From Megalobrama amblycephala (Eukaryota; Chordata; Actinopteri; Cypriniformes; Xenocyprididae), in assembly GCF_018812025.1 (NCBI RefSeq), contig NC_063054.1, positions 30,811,418 through 30,875,417 on the forward strand: 64,000 nt of DNA, written 5' to 3'. A program made the position numbers and the translations under genes. Positions within the stretch are counted from its first letter, which is position 1, and each line of letters starts with the position of its first letter. Positions 22,646 to 35,653 of the stretch are shown here, in pieces. The notes under the pieces were generated by a model. It had not been told where the DNA came from and did not search any database. It was given only the letters and a program-made list of their open reading frames with translations.

Positions 22646-23248
22646 TTAAAGGGGACCTATTATGCCCCTTTTAAAATATGTAATATAAGTCTCTGGTGTC
22701 CCCAGAATGTGTCTGTGAAGTTTCCGCTTAAAATACCCCACAGATCATTTATTATAGCTTGTCAAATTTTCCCCTATTTGGGTGTGAGCAAAAACATGCC
22801 ATTTTTGTGTGTCCCTTTAAATGCAAATGAGCTGCTTCTCCCTGCCCCCTTTCCAGAAGAGGGCGGCGCTTTAACAGCTCGTGCTTTTTGTTGCTCAACA
22901 ACAACAAAACTGGAGAATCTCACGCAGCCAAAATGAGGATTGTCAGTAACGGTGTTCAGCCTTACATTGTTCAAACCGGAGTCAAACACTAATGGAGAGA
23001 CTCAGGAAGAAGTTACAACTTTTAGAATGCAACTGGTTAGTTTTCTGAATGGTTAGTGAATAAATTTATGTAGTTGCTGTGGAGTTGATTCAACTCATCG
23101 ACTAGCTTGTGTCATCGTGGTGATCTTTTGTGCAAATCCAGTGTTGAATTGACCCTCGTTTGTGAAGCAGTCCAGTGTAAAATGATGACATGGAAACAAC
23201 AAAAGTGAAAAGTTTATAAAATGAAATCATAAGCAAGAACCCTTTTAA
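22646..23248 (+). mobile_element. TTAA-flanked non-autonomous element, family C copy 2
   Basis: TTAA (22646-22649) then AGGGGACCTATTATGCCCCT; the right end GAACCCTT runs into TTAA (23245-23248). It shares with copies at 14310 and 35244 the blocks GTCTCTGGTGTCCCCAGAAT, ATACCCCACAGATCATTTAT and GTTGCTGTGGAGTTGATTCA. The segment after about 23190 is shortened relative to copy 3. No transposase frame. Confidence 0.8.
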
Positions 23249-24284
23249 GTATACAGATAGTAGTAGCTTAAATTTAGAAAAACTCATGCACAAGAGTCAC
23301 TAATTCATTGACGTAATCCTTTTCTTTCATAGATTCACCATGTTAGACACAGAGAAAGACAGAGAAATGTCTTTCTGCTGTCATCATTTCTGACATAAAC
23401 TGGTCAGTCTTGGTGTTGCTGAATTTTAACAGTCTTTCAGCAGAAGTCAGATGACATATATGTCAGGTTGTGATTGAGGAGGCTTCCATCCATTTCAAAT
23501 TAAGTGCCTCCAGCTCCAACCGCAGAAAGCTTGAAATAACCATCATGTGACACACGTGGCTCATGCATACTCATTGTTTCTAACATTAGATACGTTTTTT
23601 GTAGCAAATTCTCTGTACAGTTTTGCGCACATACTGTATTTCAGCACAACAAATTGCATCATGCACCCACAATCCATTTAAACAGCCACTAAATATGCTG
23701 AGGTAGCACTGCATCGTGAATATTCAAATGAAGTCATTGTCATTTTCTCAGCACATACACGCCTCCTTTCTATGCAAATTAAGCTCATTATAGATGTGCG
23801 TTACTCAAATAAAACTCAGCACTATTTGCCCACTGCAATTAACGTCACACTATTTCTGCCCTCAGACAGCAAATTTTATTTAAGAGATGTTTATTTACAT
23901 TTTCTATCGATTTTAAGCAGATTCAGATGCCTGGATCACAGTGATGCTGTACACTTCCAGTAAAGTATGCCAGAATCATGGTATCCGTTGCATTCTTCAC
24001 ATCCCAGTACTGTCAATTGAAGAGGGAAATATAAAAGATTATATAAAACTCTGTACCACTCATCCAAAACATAGATCAGTAACACCATCCTGCTGTGTCA
24101 TGGTGCCTTAGTGAATCAACTTGATGTTTTATTAATGGCAAACCGTTCAGTAGACCCCTGACTGTGAATGGACACCAAGAACCTCTTAAACTTATGCATT
24201 CCAGCACAATATCGTTTCAACACTCTTTTGTAGGTTTAGCCTTGAGAATAAACTTCGAGAAATATCGAATAGATATTCTCCCAA
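23249..24284. other. No gene or repeat recognised
   Basis: No convincing coding frame. A plus-strand frame of 63 codons at 23772 has no family features. Confidence 0.55.
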
Positions 24285-24417
24285 TTTCACAGCCTAGTCT
24301 GAGACTAAAATTAATGTTTTAACTGAAAGCAACTTGCACTGACATATCTTAAAATATGTCACTGCCAATGTTTTGGGCCTAATCCTGGCTTAATCTAAAC
24401 CCTATCTGTGAAACCAG
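24285..24417. mobile_element. Short MITE with TTTCACAG ends
   Basis: TTTCACAG on the left and CTGTGAAA on the right are inverted. The interior has GCACTGACATATCTTAAAAT, whose TGACATAT/ATATGTCA arms form a small hairpin (24340-24361), and CCTAATCCTGGCTTAATCTA near the right end. I recall this as a common fish MITE. Confidence 0.6.
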
Positions 24418-24758
24418 GCCTAAGAGGTTCAGCCTTTGCAAGAGACTTAGTTAACAGTCAAATTTGATACACTGCATCATCATTTTTTTCTGTGTAAACT
24501 CTAAAAATAGATCAATCCAAAACTAATGTTTAAGAGCAAACATGTTAAAGATTAGCTGATGGGCTGCCCATTCATTAAATGATAATCTATTTCAAAGCAG
24601 TTTATTCAGCATAGTGAAGCATCTCCTCCATTGACATCCATAAAAAAACAGCCTCTTGTCTCCTTGCCTGCGTACCATTGTTATCAGGCTTTATGCTTTT
24701 TTTCGGCTGAGATTGCAGGCTTGCCTTCAAGTGACTTTGTGGAAATGCTGCTTTATTC

Positions 24759-24946
24759 CAGTGTTGCCAAGCCCACAGTTTTCCTGTGGATTTTGGGCTA
24801 CTGTTGCCAGGGGTTTTTTTTTTTTTTTTCAGTCCTCATGTTAAAGCGAAACCCCAGAACCCCACGTTTAGGCTAGTTTTGGCCATGATTGAGCGGGTTT
24901 TGAATAGAAATAAGGCTGGTTTTGTTATGCAAACCTGGCAACCCTG
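24759..24946. mobile_element. 188-bp MITE with CAGTGTTGCCA ends
   Basis: The left end CAGTGTTGCCAAG and the inverted right end CAGGGTTGCCAGG form an imperfect terminal repeat. A poly(T) tract lies inside. No coding capacity. The superfamily is not determined from this copy. Confidence 0.7.
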
Positions 24947-25916
24947 TTGTACTCGCAGATGTTTTATGTGATATTTCAATTTTGCGCATAAGTTAAATAC
25001 ACAACATTGGATGGAAACATAGCTAATGATGCGTATAAACTTTCAGCACTGCACCCAAACTGAAATCTTCCACCACGTCACAGACATTCTAATAGCTGTG
25101 AACCTCTGGCATGGTCTTGTATGAGGATATCATTGATGACATTTATTTTGACAGGCTCAGAGCCTAAGGCCATCAAATTATGAAGCAACACTTACTAAAT
25201 AATTAGAAATTTGTCATGAACTGCAGTCACTGCACACATGAAGGAAACATCTTGGTCTACATTTCTGTGCTTTGATGACTAGAGGCACATTGAGTGATTT
25301 ACAGAATCCCTCTTGTGTTTACTGAGAAAGATCATTCTTCTATGGTATTGATAGATGGCACAGTATACTCTATTGGTTACAGGGGTCAGCTACAGCAGCC
25401 AATAAATTTGAAGAGCACTTAAATGGAGTGCTGGGACAGCCAGTAAAACACACCCACATCTGCTCCACATCAGTCATTTTTATATCCCAGTGTTTGTGCT
25501 TTTTAACCTTTCTGAATTAATCCTGTTTTTCCACAGCTTTCTTTTGGCTGCAATATTATCATTGCATCTATACGCCACTCTGTAAGTGATAGAAACATGT
25601 TAGGTCATTTATTTAAGTGAAAGCTAAATCAAAGATCAACTAAAGATACAGAATCTCTAGACCAATGGGAGAAATCTGATGTACAACCTCATGGCCTTGT
25701 AGAAAACACTACAATTATTTTGCAATTTCTGAAAAGAGCAGAGCCAGGTCTGAAAAATGTACAGTTCAGTGATCGTATCAGATAAAAATACCATGCCACT
25801 GAATGATTCATGGTATTTACACAGTACTCTAAGGTACTTCCAAGAATACCTTGAGATTACCATGGTGAGGTCCAAAATATTATGAAAACCTAGAAATGTA
25901 AACGTATAAAAAAAAA
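24947..25916. other. No gene recognised
   Basis: About 1 kb of moderately AT-rich sequence. The minus-strand frame 25657-25950 has no family features and runs partly through simple repeat. Confidence 0.55.
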
Positions 25917-25943
25917 TATATATATACATACATACATACATAC
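25917..25943. repeat. (TA)n/(CATA)n microsatellite
   Basis: A short TA run passes into about four CATA units. Immediately afterwards ACAGTTCAAAAGTTTGAGGT (25942-25990) is the end of an AAAAGTTTGG-family repeat, the same arrangement as at 42975-43000. Confidence 0.9.
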
Positions 25944-25989
25944 AGTTCAAAAGTTTGAGGTCAATAAGATTTTTAAGAAATTAAAAGGT

Positions 25990-26571
25990 TTAGTAACAGC
26001 TTCCGTTAATGGCCGTCCACGCGTTCACGAGAGAGTCGAGATCCGGCGGAAGGGTGACCTCTGACCCGATGTATGACGTAGCTCCTTTCCTCATTTTTCT
26101 TTAAAACTTCTCGTTTTAGATTTCTAATTCATGACCGGCATTTCACCACTTTCACCAATTCTGACCTAAGCTTATGCTATGCCTTCATCCTACATGGGGT
26201 CAGAGGTCACCCTTCCACCAGAACACCTCTCATGAATGCACGGACGGCCGTAACCTGAAGCTAGTGATTACAGTTTATAAATATGGATATTTTTCTAAAA
26301 AAAACCACATCACTTCAATTAAGAAGGCCTTTATTAACCTCCTGGAGCTGTATTAATTACTTTTATGATGGATGAATGCACTTTTTTGGGCTTCAAAATC
26401 TATGGTACCATTTACTCCCATTATAAAGCTTGGAAGAGCCAGGATATATTTTTTTTAAAATATAACTCTGATTGTGTTTGGCTGAAAGAAGAAAGCCATA
26501 TACACCAAGGATGGCTTGAGGTTGAGTAAATTATGGGATCATTTTAATACTTGGGTGAATTAACCCTTTAA
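25990..26571 (-). mobile_element. Foldback-bearing TTAA element (right half)
   Basis: Arms at about 26010-26066 and 26197-26253 are inverted: GGAAGGGTGACCTCTGACCC against GGGGTCAGAGGTCACCCTTC, with GGCCGTCCA/GGACGGCC outside. Further right the sequence runs through GATTGTGTTTGGCTGAAAGA to the terminus GGGTGAATTAACCCTTTAA, ending at TTAA 26568-26571. From recall these are parts of one common cyprinid repeat; the left terminus is not preserved. Confidence 0.6.
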
Positions 26572-27048
26572 GGACCAGATTTACTAACAGCTTGCGCCAG
26601 CGCAAACCCTCTTTTGACATTAAAAAAAAAAAAAAAAACTACTGTCAGGATTTATTAAAGACATGTTAGCGCTAAAAAGGCATGGACAGGGTTATTTTTG
26701 CGGCTGATCTTATTGCATATGCATTTGTAGGAGTTTCCCTTTCAGACTCAAAATTCATGGGAGGAGAGTATTTAAATTAATCGTGCAAGGTGATTTACTA
26801 AGGTTTGTGCTAGTCAATTTACTGCTATTTGCACTCTTATTTAACGCCAGAAAAAAGCATGTCTTAAAGCAGATGCTAATTTGAGCTTGTAGATTGCGTT
26901 GGTCATTATGGAAATGAATCGGGCTGCGTCTGTGTTCTTTACTTTGAATGTCGTCAGTAGATCACGTGCAGAACTTTCTACTCCCATCGGCGCTTTGTGT
27001 GGAATTGCGCTTTCACAGTAATTTGCCCTGTTTAGTAAATTTGGCCCT
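26571..27048. mobile_element. 478-bp MITE with AGGNCCARATTTACTAA ends
   Basis: The left end AGGACCAGATTTACTAA and the inverted right end AGGGCCAAATTTACTAA match at 15 of 17 positions. It lies flush between a TTAA-type end on the left and an AAAAGTTTGG-family fragment on the right. A poly(A) tract sits inside near 26622. No open frame of note. Confidence 0.78.
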
Positions 27049-27185
27049 GATACTTTTATTCAGCAAGGATGCATTAAATTGATCAAAAGTGACAGTGAAG
27101 ATAATTAGAATGTTACAAAAGATTTCCGTTTCAAATAAATGTATTACGGTTTCCACAAACAACTGTTTTCAACATTTATACTAAT
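27049..27185 (+). repeat. AAAAGTTTGG-family internal fragment
   Basis: TACTTTTATTCAGCAAGGAT through GTTTCCACAAACAACTGTTT match the family found nearly full length at 43385-43917. Both ends are missing. Confidence 0.75.
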
Positions 27186-28984
27186 GATAAATTAATTAAG
27201 CTAAATACTGACATCTAACAGTGACTATAGATGTTACTGAAGTGACACTCAAAATGAGTCCAAACAGCTCTGTTCTTCAGCTCCAGATTTTGTCACATTT
27301 TGTTTTCTTTATTATGAAGAAATCTATTGCTCAAACCACTGACAGTCTTACAGGTTCATTAGCTTTAAATTCATATGTGCTGCAATGACGGGCCTGTGGG
27401 TGGATTGCTCATTGATTTTAATAGCCGTAAGTGATCCACAGACACGTTCCCATTAAATGATACAATATGGTTGCATGTGGGAGGCTTGTACTCTCTGCTT
27501 GTTGCCCTCTTTCCTAACAAGTTTTATATGCGTTTCTTTGTGAATACCCAGCCTATCCCTAAGGCTGTTTATGGTCTAATTATGAAGCTGTCCTTGTGGT
27601 GGGCATATATTTGTTGGGTATATTACTATAGTTGGCTTACAGAAAGGAGTATACAAAATCTAGCTTGAAGTGTATTTTGGTGTGTATCTTATTATGACAC
27701 TATTGATGTAGATTTATTATAATAAGCAAATACAGAATAAAGTAAAAACAAACAGCGCTCCACAAAGGAGATTCTACTCACAGTTGATGCCAATAGAGTT
27801 TAGCAGGATGCTGAGCTAATGATCAGCCCATCAGGAACAAAGTATGACATCTCTCTGGAATCAGCGCAACACTCTAATAAGCATAAAAATCAATAAAAAA
27901 TATGCAAATAGATGTATGAATAAAGATCAGTTGCAATTCAATATGCAAATACTGATGACGTCATCCCTGTTGAGTCCCCGTAAATTTGGACTGACTTTTA
28001 AACTTCAGTCTTTATATTTTAATATTTCTTTAATTACATCCATATATCCAATAAAAGTTCCAATATGATCTTTGTGCTTGAGGTTTAGACCAAACCCTAT
28101 CCAAGAATATTATTAGTACTGACTTTCACTGAAAATATCTGTCTTAGATTATTCAAACAAAACCATCTACAGCTGTTAGACCTCACAGACCTTTTGTCAC
28201 GGCACACCCATCATATCCGAGTATTAGTAATGCTCCAAAATGCTTCTGCATGGAATGGAATCCTCCCACATTTAAAACTCTTCGCCTCTGTTCTAAATGT
28301 CAGAGCTAATTTATGGAACAGCTGCGATGCTGTTTACTCACTTACGACTCAAGCCTTTAAAACAGCGAGAGAAGAACAACACTTACAGGTACTTAGCGTC
28401 GTTTGAGCCACATCAGCAGCCGAAGCAGATGCTGGGTAAATGAAGATAAAAACAGATGCAGCTGAGGACGAGGTTTATAATGGGTGATCAACGGCTGGAT
28501 TTGCACAAGGTACTGCTCTGAGACCTACAGTCAGCTCCGTAATTGGTGCAGAACAAATACCTTTTGCAAGTGCATCCAGCTAATTGAATGGAAACGGGGA
28601 ACATATGGTACCTGATAGTGCTGTACTGTATGAAGTACTGTTTTGATGACTCATGCGCCACTTCATTGCACAATGGTTTGGCTAGCAGAAGATTCCCTAG
28701 ATAAACACCTGTGTGAGGTTTTGTTTTCATTTTGAGATTTCTGACATTTTCAAAAAACATTTTTTTCCTCTATGTCCTTGTGATTTACCATTCCCATTAA
28801 AAACAACCGATTAAAGCAGCGCTTTCTGAAGTAAACGTAACATCTAGGCACCTTAAGAGCTCTTTTTTTTAATGTTTACTGCTTTCATGAATGTGTTCAA
28901 GAGAACTAAGGTGGTATTTTATTAGTATAGGGATTTTCACAATTCATGGTGTTTCAAAGCAGAAACACCATGCATTAATATCTT
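27186..28984. other. No gene or repeat recognised
   Basis: About 1.8 kb with no supported coding region. Frames at 27471, 27844, 28194 (plus) and 28488 (minus) are 65-90 codons and have no motif. Confidence 0.55.
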
Positions 28985-29658
28985 AAAATCCCCCTGTAGT
29001 CAATAATTTTATCCCTTAAAACTTATCTTTGATCACCAAAGTGACATATTTAAAAATTTTTCCTGCGAAAAAATAAATAAATCATGCCTTAAAATAGCCT
29101 GAATGTTACTCCTTCATTTAATATATGTGGATCTATGAATATGCTAATTAGCTCCACCTACACTCACTTACAAAAGCTCAGAGATCCACTCGGTCAACTT
29201 ACTGAGGAAAACGCTGTAAAATGGTATCGCATTTTACAACATCTGACACATGACGGTAATTAATATGATTGTCCTTTCAGTCAGACAGCTGCCTTCGAAA
29301 AATCAGTATCCTTAGAAACGCTTTGAACAACTCAGAGCGTCAGTGGAGAAAGGCATATAGTTCATCATAACATCATAATATACATCATACACCTGCTATA
29401 TTGCTAAATCTACCCGATTTTTCATATTGACAAATAAAATATACCGGGATATATTCTCTTGAGACTCCCCTGCTTCAAAGAGGTCATGGTTAATGATATG
29501 CTAAATCCTGCTGGCACGTTGACGTGATTGGTTACAAGGTAGTGTGTGACGTCACCATTTCAAACCGTTTTTGAAACTATGTTTAGATCACTGCAGTTTT
29601 AAACCGAAAAGGCATGTAAACAACACTAAAAACTTGATTTTCACCAAAGGGGGACTTT
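28985..29658. mobile_element. 674-bp MITE with AAARTCCCCCT ends
   Basis: The left end AAAATCCCCCTGTAGTCAAT and the inverted right end AAAGTCCCCCTTTGGTGAAA agree over the outer 11 bases except one. The interior is non-coding. From recall this is a widespread fish element. Its right end is about 75 bp from the next inserted element. Confidence 0.65.
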
Positions 29659-29733
29659 GAGCATTTAAAATATCAAGGTTTTCTATAAAAACCTGTATGA
29701 ATTTCTTCCTTCTGTTGAACACAAAAGAAGATT

Positions 29734-30705
29734 TTAAAGGTGCCCTCGAATGAAAAATTCAATTTATCTTGGCATAGTTAAATAACAAGAGTTCAGTACA
29801 TGGAAATGACATACAGTGAGTCTCAAACTCCATTGTTTCCTCCTTCTTATATAAATCTCATTTGTTTAAAAGACCTCCGAAGAACAGGCGAATCCCAACA
29901 TAACACCGACTGTTACGTAACAGTCGGGATCATTAATATGTACGCCCCCAATATTTGCATATGCTAGCCCATGTTCCCAACATTATGAAAGGCATTACAC
30001 AAGGGCAGCCAGTATTAACGTCTGGATCTGTGCACAGCAGAATCATCAGACTAGGTAAGCAAGCAATAACAACAGCGAAAAATGGCAGATGGAGCAATAA
30101 TAACTGACATGATCCATGATATCATGATATTTTTAGTGATATTTGTAAATTGTCTTTCTAAATGTTTCGTTAGCATTTTGCTAATGTACTGTTAAATGTG
30201 GTTAAAGTTACCATCGTTTCTTACTGTATTCACAGAGACAAGAGCCGTCGCTATTTTCATTTTTAAACACTTGCAGTCTGTATAATTCATAAACACAACT
30301 TCATTCTTTACAAATCTCTCCAACAGTGTAGCATTAGCCGTTAGCCACGGAGCACAGCCTCAAATTCATTCAGAATCAAATGTAAACAATATAACAGTAT
30401 ACAATACTCACATAATCCGACACATGCATGCCGCATGCATGACGAACACTTTGTAAAGATCTATTTGAGGGTTATATTAACTGTGTAAACTTTGTTTAGG
30501 CACTGTTTAAGGCAAGCGCGAGCACAAGATTTAAAGGGGCCGCACAGCATAAATCGGCTCATAATGATGCCCCAAAATAGGCAGTTAAAAAAATTAATAA
30601 AAAAAAAATCTATGGGGTATTTGAGCTGAAACTTCACAGACACATTCAGGGGACACCTTAGACTTATATTACATCTTTTAAAAAAAAGTTCTAGGGCACC
30701 TTTAA
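29734..30705 (-). mobile_element. TTAA-flanked element (AAGGTGCCCT ends), inserted in another repeat
   Basis: TTAA (29734-29737) then AGGTGCCCTCGAATGAAAAA; the right end TTCTAGGGCACCT runs into TTAA (30702-30705). Part of its right end (ACACCTTAGACTTATATTAC, read inverted) is shared with family C elements, so the two families are related. It contains a perfect 22-bp palindrome at 29906-29927. The bases on either side (CACAAAAGAAGATTTT and AGAATGTTGGTAACCAG) would join into a repeat of the TTCACCC type, the apparent target. No transposase frame. Confidence 0.82.
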
Positions 30706-30799
30706 AGAATGTTGGTAACCAGAAAGCTGATGGCAGCCATTGATTGACTTTCATAACTCAATGTCTGCCATCAACTGTTTGACCACCTCCTTTCAATTT

Positions 30800-33170
30800 T
30801 TCATGCAAACCGTGCCCCATTTCGAACTAAACTGCCAGTGTGAAAGCACCCGTAATTATATTTATAAATGACTATCACTCAGAGACCCAGAGACAACTAT
30901 TTTAATGGTGAGTACACTCAAAGTCTTTGGTAAACTTCAATATGCTACAGATGCACATGTTTTAATTTTTTTGGTATGTATTGTTTTTATTATTATTGTG
31001 TTGTTGGTGTAATTGTGACTCATGTTTAAGAAGTGTATAGGCGTAATGCAAATGGGTTTTGATGTAGTTGGTTTGGTAGTTTGGTCAGTTGGTTATCTTT
31101 GCTGAAAAAATAAAAGGTGAATACTTACGTAATGATGGGGCATAATAAACAGAGGAAGAAAAACAATGAAGTGGCAAAGGACGATTCACACCATCAAATT
31201 TCTTGAAAGTTCAGTGGTTGAGACCTTTAGAGGGACAGATGGAATACAGATGATCTTGAGACAAGGTAAAGCCTGACTGCCAAAGATGTAGTCCATGATT
31301 CGCACTCCTTTAATTGGTGGCAGGATTAAGTCATTTAGCTCTTAAAGGTCACTGCTCTCCGAACAGGCAGTGGATGGGAGAGGTGAATGAACCCTTAACC
31401 TGCACAAATGAAATTATATCAGACCCTGAGCCGAGAGAGACATGACCTTTAACTCAGTTACATACGGTGAGAGTGGAAACATGACATCTGATGAGAGGGT
31501 AAAATGCTGTCACAACAAACTCCTTAACTTGGGCTGACCTCGGTAAAGTTTGTGTGGATGTTGGAAGAACTGAATTCATGAATACTCCAAGGATGGAAAG
31601 GATTGAAGAGTTGATGCTTTATTCTTTAGGATAAAACTGAGAGTAGCAGAGAAAGAGAGTTCTCTGCCTCTGGAGTAATCAGAAAAGATTTACATCAGGT
31701 TACCGATCTGAAGTCCACTGAAGGAAGGCCTGCTCGCTCTGGGAGTTTCTCGCTTGAGTTTTATTCCTTAGGCAGAAAGTATCTCACCGGAAGAGAGCTG
31801 ATGCTTCTTTGATATGCCAATATGGTGACGCACACACTTCATGTGGAAGATTAAACCAAGATTCATCTAAAATAAAGTCACAAATAACATGCATGATTAA
31901 TCAAAAATGTTTAAAGCTGTTTTGTTTTGTTTTTGTTTTTTTTCGTAATGATTTTAATGCATCTTGATTTTACACACTTAAACAATCCCTAGCACCGGTT
32001 TATTGGTAAATGATGGAGAAAGTATGGGACATTTAACAAAAGACATTTGCACTTTTTGTATAATGAAATTTAATTATCATCAAAGCCAAACAAGTGAAAA
32101 ATTATCTGCAAGCTAAACACTGTCATTCATGTTAATGCAAACATTAGGAAGGCCATTCTGATGCAGTTTAATAAATATAAAATGTTTATTATCCATACAA
32201 ATTGCAGTACCTAATAATTATACAATGGCCTATTATGTAGTTTTTATTGTTAACAGGAACTGTGTGCTAAATAATAATTAAATATTCTAATAAATTGACA
32301 GCTCTATTTAACACTAAAACTAACTTGAAGTTATTTCAACAAATATCTTTCATTAACTTAGTGATTTATTTTTTGGTCTGATTGTCAGAACATGAGAGAA
32401 CTTTTACAATTTTTAGTTTATGTAAAAAAAAAAATTAAAAATTTTTTTTTTTATAAAATCAGACAAAATCTGTCAGTCAAACTTATTACATTTCAGGTGT
32501 TTAAAGCCAAAAGTAGTTTTCACTGTGCTCGTTTAAAAAATAATTTGAAGACTCTGTATAGTCAATATTGCTTGAAAGGATGTAATTGGATTTTCAGACA
32601 ACTGTTACTGCTTTTTGCTCATTTTTGGCATAAACTTTTGAAATTCTTCCTCAGTAAATTAAAAGTATAGCTTAATAAGAAAATCAGAATGCTACATTCT
32701 AAACATTGCCATGAGAATTTGACTTGAAGTTTGTTTCACCCTGAGCAAGCTGCAAAGTGCAGTTTCATCTGTCATGGGAACCTGTGAGTTGCTTATTCCC
32801 TCTGACACCCTGACAGAATGAACACTATAATGACAGTCTAGACACTGTGGAAGAGTAGTACAGGGTCTTTGTGGGAAGGCAGACCCTCCACAGGGAATGA
32901 AAAAGCGACTGGAGATACAAACAAGGCCAAGAAGGGATCTCTCATATTTCCATCTTATATTTTGAAGATTGATAGCTGTCATTTTCCACAACAAGAATAA
33001 CCCAGTATTTTTACTGAGCAGTGGAGAATACAGACCGCATTTCTTTCTTTTTTGCTTGCCATGATAGTTATTGCCAAAACTGCTTATCAAAACTTGCAGA
33101 GATTATTGCTATGGCAAAAATACAAATAAAAAAAAAAACACTTTCCTTCTTGAAAATTTCTTATCATTAA
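30800..33170. other. No gene recognised; AT-rich
   Basis: About 2.4 kb, AT-rich between 31860 and 32660. The minus-strand frame 32692-33090 (132 codons) is the longest here. It shows no conserved motif or splice context and contains no recognisable domain, so I do not call it a gene. Confidence 0.5.
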
Positions 33171-33179
33171 AAGCACCAC

Positions 33180-33947
33180 CTTTTTTTTTTTTTTTTTGAG
33201 GGGAAAAAAGTTTAACACAGAACATGGCCCTAGCTAAAGGCCCTCCAAAACAAAATCGGTATGTAAAACCAGCATTGTTTAAATGTGTCCAACTGCGTCC
33301 CTCAGTACTACAAAGCACGCCCCTACAAATTATGGCTCTACTACAAGTTACACTCGCATACAATGAAACAGCCAGTACGGATATATCATCAGAGCCCCTC
33401 CCTCTGCAATCAGTTATGTCGTCACTAATACCACTCTTCTTCTACTTCATTTTCCTTGCTTTTAAAGCTTTACTATCGCCACCTAGTGATAAAGCGTACA
33501 GATCATATTACATAGATCACCACCAGACCCCGTAAGTCTGGTTTGTTTTCCTCAGTTTTTTAATTATGAAACCCTACAGTAAATTTAAATTTTATGGCAG
33601 GGGTAGGTTTTTAGGTAAGAGTTAGGGTAGGGTAGGGTACAAACCTTTCATACATAAATAACCTTTCATTCATAATTTACTTTAAAAGTTTTAGTCAGTG
33701 GCATCCATGCTTGTTTCTTCACGGGAGGCATAACTTGCAGTAGTAGGTGTAACTTGCAGGGGCGTGGTTTGTAGTTCTGCGGGACGCAGACAGATCCTTC
33801 TCGAATTTTCCGGTAATCCATGTTTTCACTGTTATATGGTAGGGGGCGCTATTACGCATCTTCTGAAAGAGTACAGAATCTCTTGATCAAAACATAGGCA
33901 TAGAAAGAGCAGAAACAAGCAATAGAAGATCTGTTGCTGTGTCCCAA
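33180..33947. other. Repeat-like, unassigned
   Basis: Begins with poly(T) (33180-33197). A short GGGTA-type run (GTTAGGGTAGGGTAGGGTA) occurs near 33626. The frame at 33224-33535 has no family features. Some parts may be old repeats but I cannot name them. Confidence 0.4.
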
Positions 33948-34200
33948 TTTGCCTACTTATACTATGCCCTAAAAGTCAGTACTATTTTTGTGAAGAAAAA
34001 GTACATACTTTGTAGCAGAAGAGTAGGCAAGCTTCAGGACATACTACTTCATCATAATTGCATCTTTAACACTCTGAGGTAGGCAAACACGCTGGCGCGT
34101 TTTGCAGATTTTCTTCACATAGCAGTAAAATCTACTTAAAATACTCCACTGTCATTTTTTTGTCATTCACCAACTGAAACTACAGAATGCCTACTTTATT
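33948..34200. repeat. Foldback repeat with TGTCCCAATTTGCC ends
   Basis: TGTCCCAATTTGCCTAC near 33950 is imperfectly inverted at GTAGGCAAGCTTCAGGACA near 34024. I recall this start as a common fish inverted-repeat family. The right boundary is uncertain. Confidence 0.45.
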
Positions 34201-34299
34201 TGTGTGCACTCACAGTAAAAACAAAATGTTATATAAAGAAAACTAAAATGCTTGATCTGCCGTCTCTGCCATGGTTTCAGCTAAAAATCTTCTTTACTG

Positions 34300-34393
34300 T
34301 TCTACTGAAGAAAAAAGTCACCTACTTCTTTGATGGTCTGAGGGTGAGTAAATTAACTGCAAATTTTAATTTTTGAGAGAACTATCCCTTTAA
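34300..34393 (-). repeat. TTCACCC/AAAGGGATAGT-family end, inverted
   Basis: GGTGAGTAAATTAACTGCAA leads into GAGAGAACTATCCCTTTAA, the inverted terminus of the family at 13869. An AAAAGTTTGG-family end follows directly (34391-34478, minus strand). Confidence 0.6.
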
Positions 34394-34479
34394 TGCATCC
34401 TAGCTGAATAAAAGTATTAATTTCTTAAAAAGAAAATCTCTTACTGACCACAAACATTTGAACAGTAATGTGGTACTAA

Positions 34480-35243
34480 ACACATTATTATAGGCCAGGA
34501 TTAAAATGCAATGTATGGATATGCATATCAGGGATCTATGTTTTCTTTCCTCCATGATAAAAGCTGAAGTCCCTGATTTGCATTTTTTACTATCGTAATA
34601 CTATCACAGTCACTGGATTGTAAAAGCATGCAGCTCATTGGCCAGTGAGGATTGGCCAGATCTCCAAGCAACAATGCAGTCACTGAGCAGCATCGAGCCT
34701 TGTAATTATCCTGACAGACAAAACGCTGTCACAATCAATTCCATTATCAGTCAGCAAGAACGCACTGTAGAGCATTCACGCTCCACCCAGCGGAAGAGAG
34801 GCCATCTTCATTAACGCAAAAAAGAATGCGCATTCGTTAGGTGAGACACGTTTACGCAGCAAACTGAGCAGCAGCGTGCCTGTGGGGGTCGACGGGAGAG
34901 GTTGTTAAAGCCTCCGAGCATGTCTGAACTCCCAGTGCTGGCAAAAGTCAGTGCACATTGTGGGCCTCTTTAGATCATAATACAAAAAAGCTGCAGGGCA
35001 TTTCTCAGAGCCCGCCTGAATCTGCTTCAGATAATGATCTCGGGCCTCATCAAGGGTGGAGATTCAACACAATACAACCACTGAAAACAAGTCCTTTGTT
35101 TTGAGGACATTGTGTCATTGGGTTTTCTTTCAGCGCTGTAGCGTAGAACAGAGAAACTTCTCACTGCTTTTTGTTCATTTGTTTTAGGAAAATGCATAAA
35201 ACTTAAAAAAATAATATCAATAACATAAATGAGTCAGATACAT
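34480..35243. other. No gene or repeat recognised
   Basis: About 760 bp with no open frame of note. Confidence 0.55.
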
Positions 35244-35653
35244 TTAAAGGGGACCTATAATGCCCCTTTTACAAGATGTAATATAAGTCTCTGGTGTCTC
35301 CAGAATGTGTCTGTGAAGTTTCCGCTCAAAATACCCCACAGATAATTTATTATAGCTTGTCAAATTTGCCCCTATTTGGGTGTGAGCAAAAACACTCCAT
35401 TTTTGTATGTCCCTTTAAATGCAAATAAGCTGCTGCTCCCGGCCCCCTTTCCAGAAGAGGGCGGAGCTTTAACAGCTTGCGCTTTAGTTGCTCAACAACA
35501 ACAAAGCTGGAGAATCTCACGCAGCCAAAATGACGATGTTCAGCCTTACATTGTTCAAATTGAGTCGGACACTGATGGAGAGAAGTTTTAGAATGCAAGT
35601 GGACGTTTCTGAATGGTTAGTGGACACATTTATGTAGTTGCTGTGGAGTTGAT

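Noticed and set aside
32692..33090. 132-codon minus-strand frame as a possible host exon
   Set aside because: No domain, no recognisable homology and no supporting splice context. Length alone is not convincing in 64 kb searched in six frames.
33620..33645. Telomere-like GGGTA repeats
   Set aside because: Only about three imperfect units, and not the vertebrate TTAGGG pattern.
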